Assembly: GCA_022483045.1 (NCBI GenBank)
Contig: JAKVOA010000002.1
Span: 550,501-614,500 of the forward strand
Source: Oscillospiraceae bacterium
GTDB lineage: Bacteria > Bacillota > Clostridia > Oscillospirales > Acutalibacteraceae
DNA length: 64,000 nucleotides
Reading direction: 5' to 3'
In this document: piece after piece, positions 43,308 to 53,111 of the stretch
Layout: every line of letters begins with the position of its first letter
How positions within the stretch are numbered: position 1 is the first letter of the stretch
Notes under the pieces: generated by a model
What the model saw: only the letters and a program-made list of their open reading frames with translations
What the model was told of the DNA's origin: nothing
Database searches by the model: none
Program-made: the position numbers and the translations under genes

Positions 43308-44852
43308 ATGCCGGAATGGCTGAATGACGCTGTGTTTTATGAAATTTACCCGCAGTCTTTTTACGACTCCAACGGCGACGGGATTGGCGATATCAATGGC
43401 ATTGCAGAAAAGCTGGAGTATATTCAGTGGCTGGGCTGCAACGCCCTGTGGATCAATCCCTGTTTTGACTCCCCGTTTCGTGACGCGGGCTATGATGTGC
43501 GGGACTACAAAAAGGTTGCCGCGCGCTATGGCAGCAACGAGGATTTGTATCGCCTGTTCCGCGCGGCACACGAAAAGGGCATTCATGTACTGCTGGATTT
43601 CGTTCCGGGGCATACTTCGGAAGAACATCCGTGGTTTCGTGAAAGCGCCCGCCCGCAGAAAAACGCATATTCCGGCCGCTATATCTGGACCAACAGCGCC
43701 TGGGATATTCCGCAGCCGTACCGCTTTGTTAGCGGCCGTGCCGACCGCAACGGCAGCTACCTTATCAATTTCTTCAGCACACAGCCGGCACTGAATTACG
43801 GCTTTGGCAAAGTGACAGCCCTGTGGCAGTCGCCCTGCAATGCACCAGAGTGTGCAGCTACGCGCGAGGCTATGAAAGATGTCTTGCGCTTTTGGCTGGA
43901 CCACGGCTGTGACGGCTTTCGCGTTGATATGGCGGATTCTTTGGTAAAAGATGACGATAGTAAAAAATCCGCGACCGGCGCCATTTGGCGCAGTGTGCGT
44001 GAAATGCTTGACCGGGAGTATCCGCAGGCCGCGCTGGTTTCAGAGTGGTCAAACCCGCAGCTTGCACTGTCTTATGGCTTTCACTGCGACTTTTATCTGA
44101 ATCACCCCGGCAATGGCTACTATACGCTGTTTCGCGACAATGAAAACGGCAGGCAGCGCAGCTTTTTCAGCGCAAAGGGCAAAGGCGACATTACGCGTTT
44201 CCTTTCGGATTACCTGCCAAAGTACCGCAATACACGAAAGAAAGGTTTTATCAGTTTTATTACCTGCAACCACGATACCCCACGCATGAGCCGCGACTTT
44301 ACCCCGCGGGAGCTGGCGCTGGCCTACAGCTTTTTGTTCCTGATGCCGGGTGTACCTTTTTTGTACTACGGCGATGAAATCGGGATGCCCTATCAGGCGG
44401 ATTTGGTCAGCAAAGAGGGCGGGTACGACCGAACGGGTTCGCGTACACCAATGCAGTGGAACAGTACAGAACCTAATGCCGGCTTTTCTAGTGCCCCCGC
44501 AGCAAAGCTTTACCTGCCGGTCGACTCTGCCGCAGATGCTGTAAGTGTGAGTGCACAGTCGGGAAAAGCGGATTCTCTGCTGGAGACCGTGCGCACGGTG
44601 CTTCGCCTGCGCCACGCTGAACCGGACCTGCAGGCCGGTGGGGACTTTATACCGGTGTACGCGGAAGCAGAGCGCTGTCCCTTTGTATTCCGCCGGGGCG
44701 GCCTGCTGCTGGCCTTTAATCCTTCCGGCAAAGAGACCGCTGCGCCAGTAGATGCCCGCGGCGAAATTCTCTATTCTCTGGGAAAGCTGCCGGAGTGCTC
44801 TGCCAAAAAGCTGGCTATGCCGCCGCAGTCCTGTGTGGTTGTCCGTCTTTGA
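43308..44852 (+). CDS. GH13 alpha-glucosidase/alpha-amylase family enzyme
   Basis: The 514-residue cytoplasmic enzyme (no signal peptide) opens LNDAVFYEIYPQSFYDSNGDG. Conserved GH13 regions are visible: LLDFVPGHTS, GFRVDMADSL with the nucleophile Asp, ALVSEWSNP with the acid/base Glu, and CNHDTPR with the third acid. It probably hydrolyses alpha-glucosides imported by the transporter encoded just upstream. The GADEIG-like YYGDEIGM loop and the C-terminal beta domain are complete. Confidence 0.9.
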   Translation: MPEWLNDAVFYEIYPQSFYDSNGDGIGDINGIAEKLEYIQWLGCNALWINPCFDSPFRDAGYDVRDYKKVAARYGSNEDLYRLFRAAHEKGIHVLLDFVPGHTSEEHPWFRESARPQKNAYSGRYIWTNSAWDIPQPYRFVSGRADRNGSYLINFFSTQPALNYGFGKVTALWQSPCNAPECAATREAMKDVLRFWLDHGCDGFRVDMADSLVKDDDSKKSATGAIWRSVREMLDREYPQAALVSEWSNPQLALSYGFHCDFYLNHPGNGYYTLFRDNENGRQRSFFSAKGKGDITRFLSDYLPKYRNTRKKGFISFITCNHDTPRMSRDFTPRELALAYSFLFLMPGVPFLYYGDEIGMPYQADLVSKEGGYDRTGSRTPMQWNSTEPNAGFSSAPAAKLYLPVDSAADAVSVSAQSGKADSLLETVRTVLRLRHAEPDLQAGGDFIPVYAEAERCPFVFRRGGLLLAFNPSGKETAAPVDARGEILYSLGKLPECSAKKLAMPPQSCVVVRL

Positions 44853-44881
44853 TTACATCTGCAACAGTTTTCCTTATAGAA

Positions 44882-44909
44882 GCCTGCCCACCACCCGGGC
44901 AGGTCTTTT
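44882..44909 (+). terminator. Terminator after the GH13 gene
   Basis: CCTGCCC (44883-44889) pairs with GGGCAGG (44897-44903), followed by TCTTTTG. Confidence 0.75.
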
Positions 44910-45045
44910 GCTAACTGCAGGCAGAGAAGTGAACAATTTCTATACGTGTGGCACAATTTGTTAAAATACAATTCTTTGAATAGAAGTTTCTGGGGAAAGT
45001 GTGCATAAAAAGCTTATACCGCACGGAAGCAAGAGGAGGAGCAGC

Positions 45046-46569
45046 ATGCGTGTCCTGGTTGTAGATGATGAAAAAATAGAGCGGGACGGTATCCGCTTTC
45101 TGCTGCAGCAGACAGGCCTTTCCTGTACAGTTCGTGAGGCCGCCAACGGCAGTGAGGCTGCCGCGATGCTCAAAAAAGAGTTGTTTGACGTTTTGCTTAC
45201 GGATATCCGTATGCCGTTTATGAATGGCTTAGAGCTGACAAAAACCGCCCGGGAGTCGCAAGAAGGCATTCAGATTGTCATTTTCAGCGGCTACAGTGAT
45301 TTTGAGTATGCCAAGCAGGCCATTCGGTACGGGGTGTCTGACTATGTACTGAAACCTGTAGACCCGGAGGAATTCAATAGTACGATGCAGCGCGTGGCCA
45401 GCGCACTGGCAGAGCGCCAACGCCTGCTGACAGTGGAAAAACAGCTCTGCCGGATTGAGGGCAGCTATTATCTGCGCCAGTACCTGGTGCGCGGCCGGGC
45501 AGAAGATTTTGACAAGGCGCGCGAATATGTCGATGTTTCCCTTTGGGAAACATGCAGTACACTCTTTTTGGCAGAAAGCGAGGAACCTGTCTTTTTCGGC
45601 GAGCCAGAGTGGCTCTCTGCAGAAAGGCTGCAGCGGGCGCTGCAGTGCCCGGTCTTTGTGCTGCCGCTGCAGGACACCCGCGCGGCGTTTTTGCTGGGGC
45701 GGCAGCTGCCTTGCAGTTGGCGACTTTTGGCGCAGGATACACAGCATTACCTGGAGGGGCACAGCGGCCGGCCGGTGTGGCTTTCCGCTGCTGGGGGCGT
45801 ACAGGGCGCCGCTTCTTTGGGAAAGCCCTTCCGCACACTCAGCCGCCTTTTGGGCCGGCGTGTGACTGACCCTGAGGAAAAAGTACTGTACGCGGATGAA
45901 TCGCCTGTACAGCAGCCAAGGGAAAAGACGCTGCTTGCCTTACTTGAGCCGCTGAAAGAAGACATTCGCCGCGGCGATGTGACTGGTCTGTGGAAACATT
46001 TTTACGCGGCGCGCGCGGCCCTTTCTGGGGCAGCTGCTTTTCCGGCGAGCACAGCGGTAAAATATGTTTTGTCTGGCTTAATGAATAAGCTGATGGCTGC
46101 GCTCCCCGCACAGGAGCGTGAACCGGCAATCGGCGCGCTTTACCGCGCACGTACGCTGGAGGAAACAGCTGCTCTGCTGCAAAACGCAATCTGCTGCTTT
46201 GAGTCCGGCTGCAGTGAGCAGGCCGCAGACCGGCCCGATGTGGATTTGGTAAAAAGATATATTGCACAGCATTATGAGGAGGACCTCAGTGTGGAAAGTT
46301 TGGCAGAGGTCGTTTATCTTTCGCCCGGCTATCTCAGCGCGCTTTTTAAAAGAGAAACCGGGCAGAACTTGAATACTTACATACGAAACTACCGCCTGCT
46401 TGAGGCCCGCCGTTTGCTGGAAAACACCAATATGAAAATTGTGCAGGTCTGTAAAAAAACAGGCTTTACCAACGCATCTTATTTTTGCAAGCGCTTTCGG
46501 GAATATTTCGGCACCAGCCCGCGCCGCCTGCGCAGTACAGAGGTAAGCAATGAAGAAACTGCTGAATAA
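45046..46569 (+). CDS. YesN-type AraC-family response regulator
   Basis: The 507-residue protein has an N-terminal receiver domain (LVVDDEKIERDG, phospho-acceptor in VLLTDIRMPFMNG, and YGVSDYVLKPV), a long linker domain, and a C-terminal AraC HTH (LSVESLAEVVYLSPGYLSALFKRETG, VCKKTGFTNASYFCKRFREYFG). AGAGGAGGAG precedes the ATG at 45046. Such regulators with YesM kinases control adjacent carbohydrate uptake genes, here probably the ABC transporter and the binding protein on either side. It overlaps the kinase gene by 20 bases. Confidence 0.93.
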   Translation: MRVLVVDDEKIERDGIRFLLQQTGLSCTVREAANGSEAAAMLKKELFDVLLTDIRMPFMNGLELTKTARESQEGIQIVIFSGYSDFEYAKQAIRYGVSDYVLKPVDPEEFNSTMQRVASALAERQRLLTVEKQLCRIEGSYYLRQYLVRGRAEDFDKAREYVDVSLWETCSTLFLAESEEPVFFGEPEWLSAERLQRALQCPVFVLPLQDTRAAFLLGRQLPCSWRLLAQDTQHYLEGHSGRPVWLSAAGGVQGAASLGKPFRTLSRLLGRRVTDPEEKVLYADESPVQQPREKTLLALLEPLKEDIRRGDVTGLWKHFYAARAALSGAAAFPASTAVKYVLSGLMNKLMAALPAQEREPAIGALYRARTLEETAALLQNAICCFESGCSEQAADRPDVDLVKRYIAQHYEEDLSVESLAEVVYLSPGYLSALFKRETGQNLNTYIRNYRLLEARRLLENTNMKIVQVCKKTGFTNASYFCKRFREYFGTSPRRLRSTEVSNEETAE

Positions 46570-48247
46570 AATCCGCGACGCCAAACTGCGCACAAAACTG
46601 AGCCTTGTCATTCTTTTGGTCGGCATTGTGCCGATCCTGCTGCTCAGCCAAACCCTGCTTAGTGAGTTTGGTGGGATTATGCGCAGCGAAGAGAGTACCA
46701 GTATGAATACCTCCCTGCAGCAGGCAACTGCTACAGTGGAAAACCAAGTGACACAAGACGGCCTTTTGTGCCGGTATGTTGTTTTCAGCGACAGCATACA
46801 GCAAGTCCTTTCCGGGAAAGATACGGACCTTTATGACCGCTATCAGCTGTATTCGCAGTCTGCAAAGCAAATTCTCAATACTTCCCGCTATTTGCAGAAA
46901 GGCGCCCAGAGCATCACCATTTATTCTCAAAATATTCCGGTCAGCAGCGGTACCTCTCTGCAGCCGCTGCAGAATATGCAGGAGAAAGACTGGTATTATC
47001 AGATTCAGCCGGGCAGCGGGCTGCAGTGGTTCCTTGACAGTACAGCCCCCAACACCCTCGATTCGGTCTGCCTGACCTCGAATTATCTGGGAACGGGCAA
47101 AAGCTACTTGGTGGTGCGCTACAGCCTTTCCACTTTCTTGCAGCCTTTTTGCGAGATGAAGCAGAAAAATACAGATGTAGCGGTCTTTCGGGGTGACAAA
47201 CTGCTGTATTCTACTGGCACCCTTGCCAAAAGCAGTACTTCCCAGGCAAATGCCGCCGCAGCCATGCGGTCCCGCGGCACATGCGAAAAACGGCACATTT
47301 CCGGTTTGAATTGGGATGTCTACCTCTGTGCTGACGGAAGCGTCATCTCTGATGCGGCACGGGCGGCCTTTTTTCGCACGGCGATGATTTTCCTGCTCTG
47401 CCTGCTCATCCTTGTGGCCATGGACCGCCTCTTTTCCCACACAATGACCCGCAGCATTGAGGCACTTACCGCAAACATGGTGGCGGTGTCGCAGGGCGAT
47501 ATGACCGTTCGGGTAAGCAGCAACGCAAAGGACGAAGTCGGCACGATGATTCAAACTTTCCGCAAAATGGTGCAGCGTATCGACAAACTGATTCACAAGA
47601 TATACGAAACCCAGCGCCTGCAGAAAGAAGCGGAAATTAAAGCGCTGCAGTCACAGATCAATCCGCATTTTCTGTACAATACACTTTCTATGATCAACTG
47701 GAAAGCGCTTGCCGCAGGGGAAAAGGATATCAGCCGCATTACACTGCTGCTTTCCAGCTTTTACCGCACAACACTCAACCGCGGGCGCAGCATGACAACC
47801 GCGGGGGACGAACTGAAAAATGTTCGCGCTTATCTCGATTTGCAGCTCATGATGCACGACGGAAATTTTCAGGTAGAGTGGCATGCGGACCATGCGGCGG
47901 ACCCGTACCAAATGCCAAAACTCTTGCTGCAGCCGATTGTTGAAAATGCGCTGGAGCATGGGCTGGATGTCAAAGAAACCGGTGAGCGGTGCTTATCGGT
48001 TTCTGCCGAGCTGACGAATACCGATGTCGTTTTTACCGTGCGGGACAATGGTGTCGGTATGCCGCAGAAGACAGCCGAGCAAATCATTCACTGTGAAACT
48101 TCCGGCTACGGCATGAAAAATGTAAATGACCGTGTGGTGCTGCTGTATGGGCCGACATATGCTTTGCAGATTGAAAGTGAACCGGGCCGTGGCACCTGCG
48201 TGACGGTGCGTATACCCAAGTCAGGGGAAGAAGGCGGTAAAACATGA
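46550..48247 (+). CDS. YesM-type sensor histidine kinase
   Basis: The 565-residue kinase has two membrane helices (LSLVILLVGIVPILLL and TAMIFLLCLLILVAM) around an extracellular sensor domain of about 260 residues, a HAMP linker, a His_kinase domain with SQINPHFLYNTLSMINW holding the phosphorylated His, and an HATPase with VENALEHGL and VRDNGVGMP. It overlaps the regulator gene and its stop overlaps the binding-protein gene (ATGA). The ligand is probably sensed outside the cell, perhaps with help from that protein. Confidence 0.93.
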   Translation: MKKLLNKIRDAKLRTKLSLVILLVGIVPILLLSQTLLSEFGGIMRSEESTSMNTSLQQATATVENQVTQDGLLCRYVVFSDSIQQVLSGKDTDLYDRYQLYSQSAKQILNTSRYLQKGAQSITIYSQNIPVSSGTSLQPLQNMQEKDWYYQIQPGSGLQWFLDSTAPNTLDSVCLTSNYLGTGKSYLVVRYSLSTFLQPFCEMKQKNTDVAVFRGDKLLYSTGTLAKSSTSQANAAAAMRSRGTCEKRHISGLNWDVYLCADGSVISDAARAAFFRTAMIFLLCLLILVAMDRLFSHTMTRSIEALTANMVAVSQGDMTVRVSSNAKDEVGTMIQTFRKMVQRIDKLIHKIYETQRLQKEAEIKALQSQINPHFLYNTLSMINWKALAAGEKDISRITLLLSSFYRTTLNRGRSMTTAGDELKNVRAYLDLQLMMHDGNFQVEWHADHAADPYQMPKLLLQPIVENALEHGLDVKETGERCLSVSAELTNTDVVFTVRDNGVGMPQKTAEQIIHCETSGYGMKNVNDRVVLLYGPTYALQIESEPGRGTCVTVRIPKSGEEGGKT

Positions 48248-49911
48248 AAAAGTTTGCCCGCAGGGGTGCGGCGTGGGTGCTTTCGGGCGCGCTTTTCTGC
48301 ATGTGGCTTTCCGCCTGCAGAAGTCCTGCGTCTTCATCTTCTTCTGTATCGTCTGTTGTAAAGGAAAGCGCGGCATGGACCTCGGCACAGACAACACCTT
48401 TGGGAACCTATCCGCAGACGGTAACGTATACCCTGGGGAAAATGACCACACAGAACAATTCTAATATGCCCAAAGGCGATACTTATGAAAACAACGCCTA
48501 TACACGCTACTTAAAAAAGATCCTGAATGTACAGAACCGCGATACTTTTGAAATAGATGGGGATATAAACTATGAGTCGGAACTGGAGCTGGAGGTCAGC
48601 AACGGCAAAATACCGGATGTCATGGTCGTTACGAGCCGGGACTTTTTAAAAAAGCTGGTACAGAATGATCTGGTGGCAAACCTTACCGATGCCTACCAGA
48701 CCTGCTGCAGCCCGCGAATACGGGATATGTACAAAAGCTACAGCGGTCTGCTGCAGTCGGTCACGTTTAACGGGAAGATCATGGCCCTGCCGGAGACATC
48801 GATTGAAAATGGACCCAATCTGCTTTGGCTGCGCAAAGACTGGCTGACCAAATTGGGCCTGAATCCGCCCAAAACACTAGATGACTTGGAAACAATTTTA
48901 AAGGCGTTTGTACAGCGGGACCCCGGCGCAAGCAGCGCGGGGCATACGCTGGGGCTGGTGTGCCGCTCTAACCTGATGGACGACACCGGCGCTTGTTATT
49001 CTATAAACCCTATATTTGAGCAGTTCGGTGCATATCCGCGCAGGTGGGTACGCGGAACAGATGGAAAGCTGGTGTATGGGTCGGTTATGCCCGGAGCCCA
49101 AAAGGCTCTGGCCAAATTGCAAACCTGGTATCGCGAGGGGCTGATAGACGCGAACTTTCCTCTGCGCCAAGATGACAACCTGGGCGATTTGGTGGCACAG
49201 GGCCGTGTGGGTGCTCTTTTCGGATGGTGGTGGGCCCCAAATGACCCGTTGATTCGCAGCGTACAAAAAGATTCCGCTGCCGATTGGGAGCCTTACCTGC
49301 TGCTCAACAGCGGCAGTGGTGTTAAGACGACCAGTACGGCCGCCTCACAGCGGTACATTGTTGTACGCAAAGGCTACAGCCACCCGGAAGTCATCATGAA
49401 AATTATGAGTACGCTGTACGATTATGCCCGCTATCAGGACCCTTCTCCCACGACTCTGGAAAGCTATTTTTCCCATAACGTGGGGTCTACAGCAACGCCG
49501 TTGGTGCTGAACTGTGACTACAGCGATGCGGCAGTTCGTACGACCCGCCACATACAGGCGGCCATGCAGGGAACCCTGCAGACCGACCGGCTGAGTATGC
49601 TGGAGCGCGCCTATTACCGCACATGCAAATCCTACCTAGCGGCAAAGAAAAAAGAGCCGCTTCAGTGGGCGGCTTACACTTCCAGAATTACGGCTGTAAA
49701 CCGCCTGATCAGCTGTAAAATCAGCTATGTTGACGAAGACTGTTCTTTTGAGGACAGCACCCCTTCTGACAAGCTCAGCAAACTGGAACAGGAAACGTAC
49801 CTGCGAATCATTACCGGCAGCCAGCCGGTGTCTGCCTTTGATTCGTTTGTGCAGAACTGGTACAATCAGGGTGGAGCGGAGCTTACCACCCGCGCAAATG
49901 CACAGAGCTAA
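48244..49911 (+). CDS. Orphan extracellular solute-binding lipoprotein (LplA-like)
   Basis: The 555-residue protein has a lipoprotein signal (FCMWLSACRS) and a long solute-binding family 1 fold (MALPETSIENGPNLLWLRKDWLTKLGL, LGDLVAQGRVGALFGWWWAPN), similar in length to LplA-type proteins that pair with LplB/YtcP permeases. No permeases are present on either side. It is coupled to the yesM-type kinase by a four-base overlap, so it may act as the ligand-binding partner of the sensor rather than of a transporter. Confidence 0.83.
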   Translation: MKKFARRGAAWVLSGALFCMWLSACRSPASSSSSVSSVVKESAAWTSAQTTPLGTYPQTVTYTLGKMTTQNNSNMPKGDTYENNAYTRYLKKILNVQNRDTFEIDGDINYESELELEVSNGKIPDVMVVTSRDFLKKLVQNDLVANLTDAYQTCCSPRIRDMYKSYSGLLQSVTFNGKIMALPETSIENGPNLLWLRKDWLTKLGLNPPKTLDDLETILKAFVQRDPGASSAGHTLGLVCRSNLMDDTGACYSINPIFEQFGAYPRRWVRGTDGKLVYGSVMPGAQKALAKLQTWYREGLIDANFPLRQDDNLGDLVAQGRVGALFGWWWAPNDPLIRSVQKDSAADWEPYLLLNSGSGVKTTSTAASQRYIVVRKGYSHPEVIMKIMSTLYDYARYQDPSPTTLESYFSHNVGSTATPLVLNCDYSDAAVRTTRHIQAAMQGTLQTDRLSMLERAYYRTCKSYLAAKKKEPLQWAAYTSRITAVNRLISCKISYVDEDCSFEDSTPSDKLSKLEQETYLRIITGSQPVSAFDSFVQNWYNQGGAELTTRANAQS

Positions 49912-49946
49912 AAAAGCTAAAAGACGGGCAATCTTTCTGAAACGCA

Positions 49947-49992
49947 AAAAGCCGTACAGAAAAGCTTTAAAAGGGCTTTTCTGTACGGCTTT
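49947..49992 (+). terminator. Strong terminator after the binding-protein gene
   Basis: AAAGCCGTACAGAAAAGC (ending 49965) pairs with GCTTTTCTGTACGGCTTT (49975-49992); an 18-bp stem. It lies five bases before the tRNA fragment. Confidence 0.85.
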
Positions 49993-49996
49993 GCAC

Positions 49997-50042
49997 TGGA
50001 GCTACTGATCGGACTCGAACCGATGACCTGCTGATTACGAAA
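49997..50042 (-). pseudogene. 3' fragment of a tRNA-Thr(CGU) gene, attachment-site scar
   Basis: Read on the minus strand, 50042-49997 gives the anticodon loop TTCGTAA (anticodon CGT), the 3' anticodon stem TCAGC, variable loop, a T-arm with TTCGAGT between ATCGG and CCGAT, the 3' acceptor strand and an encoded CCA. The 5' half (acceptor, D-arm and 5' anticodon stem) is missing; homology starts exactly at the anticodon loop. Such 3' halves are left by tyrosine integrases that recombine inside tRNA genes. No integrase is seen next to it. It supplies the stop codon of the adjoining AraC remnant. Confidence 0.85.
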
Positions 50043-50541
50043 TAGTCAGTTCATAGGCAGGCTGATGTTCCTCATACACCTCTTTGATTTGCCGCAGACA
50101 AGCCAGTACCGTTTGTTCCCATTTGGCCTGCGGGTGCAGATGTGCGGGAAAATGCACCTGACCGTTTAGTACCGGGGTAATGTATTTCTGCTGAACACTG
50201 TCGTTAACGGAATTGTCCAGCAGCGAGGAGTGAAACACAACAGCAAAGAAACGGAAAGGCGTGTTTTCCACTGCCAGGGCAGAATGCAAGCGGTTGGAGT
50301 TGACAAACAGCACATCACCCGTGGTGACACGGTAGTGCTGTGCATCAATGTGAAAGTCAGCTTCCCCGTCGGTTACGACCAGAAATTCCAGTTCTTCATG
50401 CCAGTGGCACACCACGCGTTTCCGTAAACGCATGCCAGTTTCAAAGACATGTACCATGAGCGGCAGCAGGGCGTTACCGTGTGGGATTGGCTCCTGCAGT
50501 GACTCTCGTTCCAAAAGCAGCACTCCTCTTTTGAGAAACAT
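50035..50541 (-). pseudogene. AraC-family regulator, C-terminal HTH lost
   Basis: The surviving 168 residues form a cupin sensor domain (CHWHEELEFLVVTDGEADFHID, YRVTTGDVLFVNSNRLH) and the linker HQPAYELTI. The AraC DNA-binding domain of about 100 residues is absent: the frame runs into the tRNA-Thr fragment, where TCG TAA ends it. It was probably the regulator of the divergent GH31 gene. It cannot bind DNA as an AraC protein; residual cupin function is uncertain. Confidence 0.8.
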
Positions 50542-50648
50542 AAAATTGTGTTAAAAGATCAATTCCATTCAAGAATTTTGCTGTAAAAATCATTATAATA
50601 ACATTATAAGATAAGTAAAACGCAAGAAAAAAGAATTAAGGTGCTGTT

Positions 50649-52468
50649 ATGTCTTTTACACAGGGAAATCATACCCTCGTTTTTCGCAAACAAAACGAAG
50701 TGCTCCGCTTGGAGCCGTGAGGCACAAATGCTCTGCGCTGTATGGCCGCTTCAGCAATCAGAATTGGGCGCTGGAGTCTGCTCCGGAAACATCCCCCAAA
50801 ATTATCATTGGGGAAGAAACCGCTTCTATCCAAAATGGAAAGCTGTGTGTTGAAATCAATTTTGCCGGTGTTCTTACCTTTTATAAGGATGGTAAACAGA
50901 TTTTACGCGAATGTTTCCGCAATTACGGCGGCACGCTGAGCAAAGAGAGCAGCTGCCTGAAAATCATTTCCCGTCAGTTCCGCCCCGTTATTGGTTCTGA
51001 CGATTATGAGCTTTTTGTGGAACAACCTTTCCGTGGGGCGCGCTTCCTTTGGCAAGAACTATACCGAATAGTACGCTGAAGCGACTGAGCAAATGGACTA
51101 CTGGATTACTGCAGATGACACACCGGCCAAGATTGTGGAAAATTATACAGCCGAGACTGGTCGTGCTCCGGTACTGCCGGAAAGCGTAATGGGTTTGTGG
51201 CAGTGCAAGCTGCGCTACCGCACACAGGAAGAAGTACTCACCGTTGCCCACAAGTACAAGGACCTGGATATTCCGCTGGATGTTATTGTCATTGACTTTT
51301 CCCATTGGACACGTCAGGGAGATTGGGGCTTCGACCCGGAGTGCTGGCCGGATCCGAAAGCAATGGTGGAAGAACTGCATGCCATGGGGACGCATGTTTA
51401 TGGTGTCTGTGTAGCCGTCAGTTGACCGTAAAAGCACGCATTTTGAAGAGATATTTGAAAAGGGATTCCTGGTGCGTACAGAACGCGGCAGTATCTAGAC
51501 CTATGACTTCAATGGCGACTGCCTGACCTTTGATGCCATGAATCCCGAAGCGCGGGATTTTGTGTGGAATGTCTGCCGTGAGAACTACTATAAATATGGC
51601 ATTGACTTTTTCTGGCTGGACAACGCTGAGCCGGATTATGCTGTGTATGACTATTGCAATTATCGCTATTTCTTAGGGCCTGCACTGAAAGTTAGCAATA
51701 TTTATCCGCTGATGTATGCGAAAGCATTTTACGACGGTCAGCACGGCGAAAAGCAGAAGAAAATTGTAAACCTGGTACGCAGTGCGTGGGTGGGTATCCA
51801 GAAGTATGCTACCCTTATATGGTCGATTGACGTGCTTAGCACTTTTGAAGTATTTCAGGGCCAGATTGCCAGTGGCCTGAATATTGTTCTGGCAGGACTG
51901 CCGTGGTGGACTCCTGACATTGGTGGCTTTATGTATGGTGATGTGCATGACCCGGCTTTTAAACAGCTGTTGCTGCGCTGGTTCCAGTTTGCTGCTTTTT
52001 GTCCGGTGCTGCGTATGCACGGTGACCGTGACCCGCACGATAGATATTCCACCGCTGAGCGGCGACAAGGATTATGGCGGCTACCTGTACACCGGCCAGT
52101 CGAACGAACTGTGGAGCTATGGGAAAGAAGCGCAGAAAATTATGCAGAAGTTTGTAAAGATTCGTCTGCAGTTGAAGCCTTACCTGAAAAAGATTGCACA
52201 GGAAGCACACAGAACCGGTGTGCTTATGATGCGTACCGTGTTCTACGAATTTCCGCAGGACGCAAAGTGATGGGAATTAAGCGACCAATATATGCTGGGG
52301 TCAGACTACCTGGTGGCACCGGTGCTGTACGCCGACCAGACTTCCCGCACAGTATATCTGTCTGCCGGCAAGTGGGTTTCGCTGAACGGCGAGCAGGAGT
52401 ATGAAGGCGGCCAGACTGTTGAGTGCGCTGCGCCGATTGATGTCATTCCTGTATTTCGCAGAAAATAA
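50649..52468 (+). pseudogene. GH31 alpha-xylosidase/alpha-glucosidase (YicI-like), multiply broken
   Basis: Fragments in several frames match a GH31 enzyme in order: MSFTQGNH and EVLRLEP then a TGA where Trp is expected (near 50720), the beta-sandwich piece (LFVEQPFRGARF), a missing stretch near 51080, YRTQEEVLTVAHKYKDLDIPLDVIVID, a stop near 51422, GIDFFWLDNAEPDY with the nucleophile Asp, LAGLPWWTPDIGGF, a frameshift near 52045, and the end DYLVAPVLYAD. A typical enzyme is about 770 residues; here at least five lesions prevent expression. Confidence 0.85.
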
Positions 52469-52553
52469 AATTTGACAAGTGTGTTAATGAAAAGGTGGGG
52501 GCCTGTGTGGCTTCTGCCTTTTTTGCGTCTCTGCGGAATTATAGCGAGGTGTT

Positions 52554-52600
52554 TTTACAGAAAGACTTGAAAAGTATATAAACCCTGTGGTAAAGTATGT
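52554..52600 (+). promoter_or_regulatory. Promoter and operator-like box of the Rrf2 gene
   Basis: TTTACA (52554-52559) and TATATA (52575-52580), spacer 15, give a candidate promoter. Just downstream ACCCTGTGGTAAAGTATGT (52582-52600) matches the boxes at 53112 and 56444 at about 15 of 19 positions, which suggests autoregulation. Confidence 0.5.
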
Positions 52601-52615
52601 TTAGGAGGGAATGCT

Positions 52616-53041
52616 ATGAAAATTTCTACAAGAGGGCGCTACGCCATCCGCGTCATGATTGACTTGACAGAGCACAATACCGGAGAATTTATTCCGTTAA
52701 TGGATATTGCCAAGCGGCAGGAGATTTCTGAAAAATATTTGGAATCCATTATGTCCGTGCTGAGCAAAAACGACTTTCTCATTTCTTTACGCGGCAAAGG
52801 AGGCGGGTACAAACTGGCCCGTCCGGCGGAAAGCTATACGGTAGCCAGCATCCTGCTGCTGACAGAGGGGTCCTTTGCGCCAGTTGCCTGTTTGGAAAAG
52901 AAGCCGAATCGCTGTGTGCGTGCGGCAGAGTGCAAGACTCTGAAAATGTGGGAAGGCTTGGAAAAAGTCGTGACCGATTATTTTGAGGGGATTACCATTG
53001 CAGATCTGGCACACCAAAGTTTGTACGATTTTGTCATTTAA
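52616..53041 (+). CDS. Rrf2-family transcriptional regulator (CymR/IscR-like)
   Basis: The 141-residue protein has the winged-helix start MKISTRGRYAIRVMIDLTEH, DIAKRQEISEKYLESIMSVL and the wing LRGKGGGYKLARPAESYTV. Three cysteines near residues 92-107 (ACLEKKPNRC, AAEC) sit where IscR/NsrR-type members bind an iron-sulfur cluster, unlike CymR proper which uses CysK as partner. The location beside cysK, metY and sulfate uptake genes points to control of sulfur assimilation. AGGAGGG precedes the ATG. It is the only clearly intact gene between 50035 and 56332. Confidence 0.9.
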   Translation: MKISTRGRYAIRVMIDLTEHNTGEFIPLMDIAKRQEISEKYLESIMSVLSKNDFLISLRGKGGGYKLARPAESYTVASILLLTEGSFAPVACLEKKPNRCVRAAECKTLKMWEGLEKVVTDYFEGITIADLAHQSLYDFVI

Positions 53042-53070
53042 GGTTTGGCTGGCAAGGGTCGTTTTTTTGT

Positions 53071-53097
53071 CTCCGCTCACGCGGAGTATCCTTTTTT
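53071..53097 (+). terminator. Terminator after the Rrf2 gene
   Basis: CTCCGC (53071-53076) and GCGGAG (53081-53086) form a tetraloop hairpin followed by TATCCTTTTTT. Confidence 0.75.
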
Positions 53098-53111
53098 AGC
53101 TAAATCACACT

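Noticed and set aside
49997-50042. Complete tRNA gene
   Set aside because: The D-arm, 5' acceptor strand and 5' anticodon stem are absent; the sequence upstream is AraC coding sequence.
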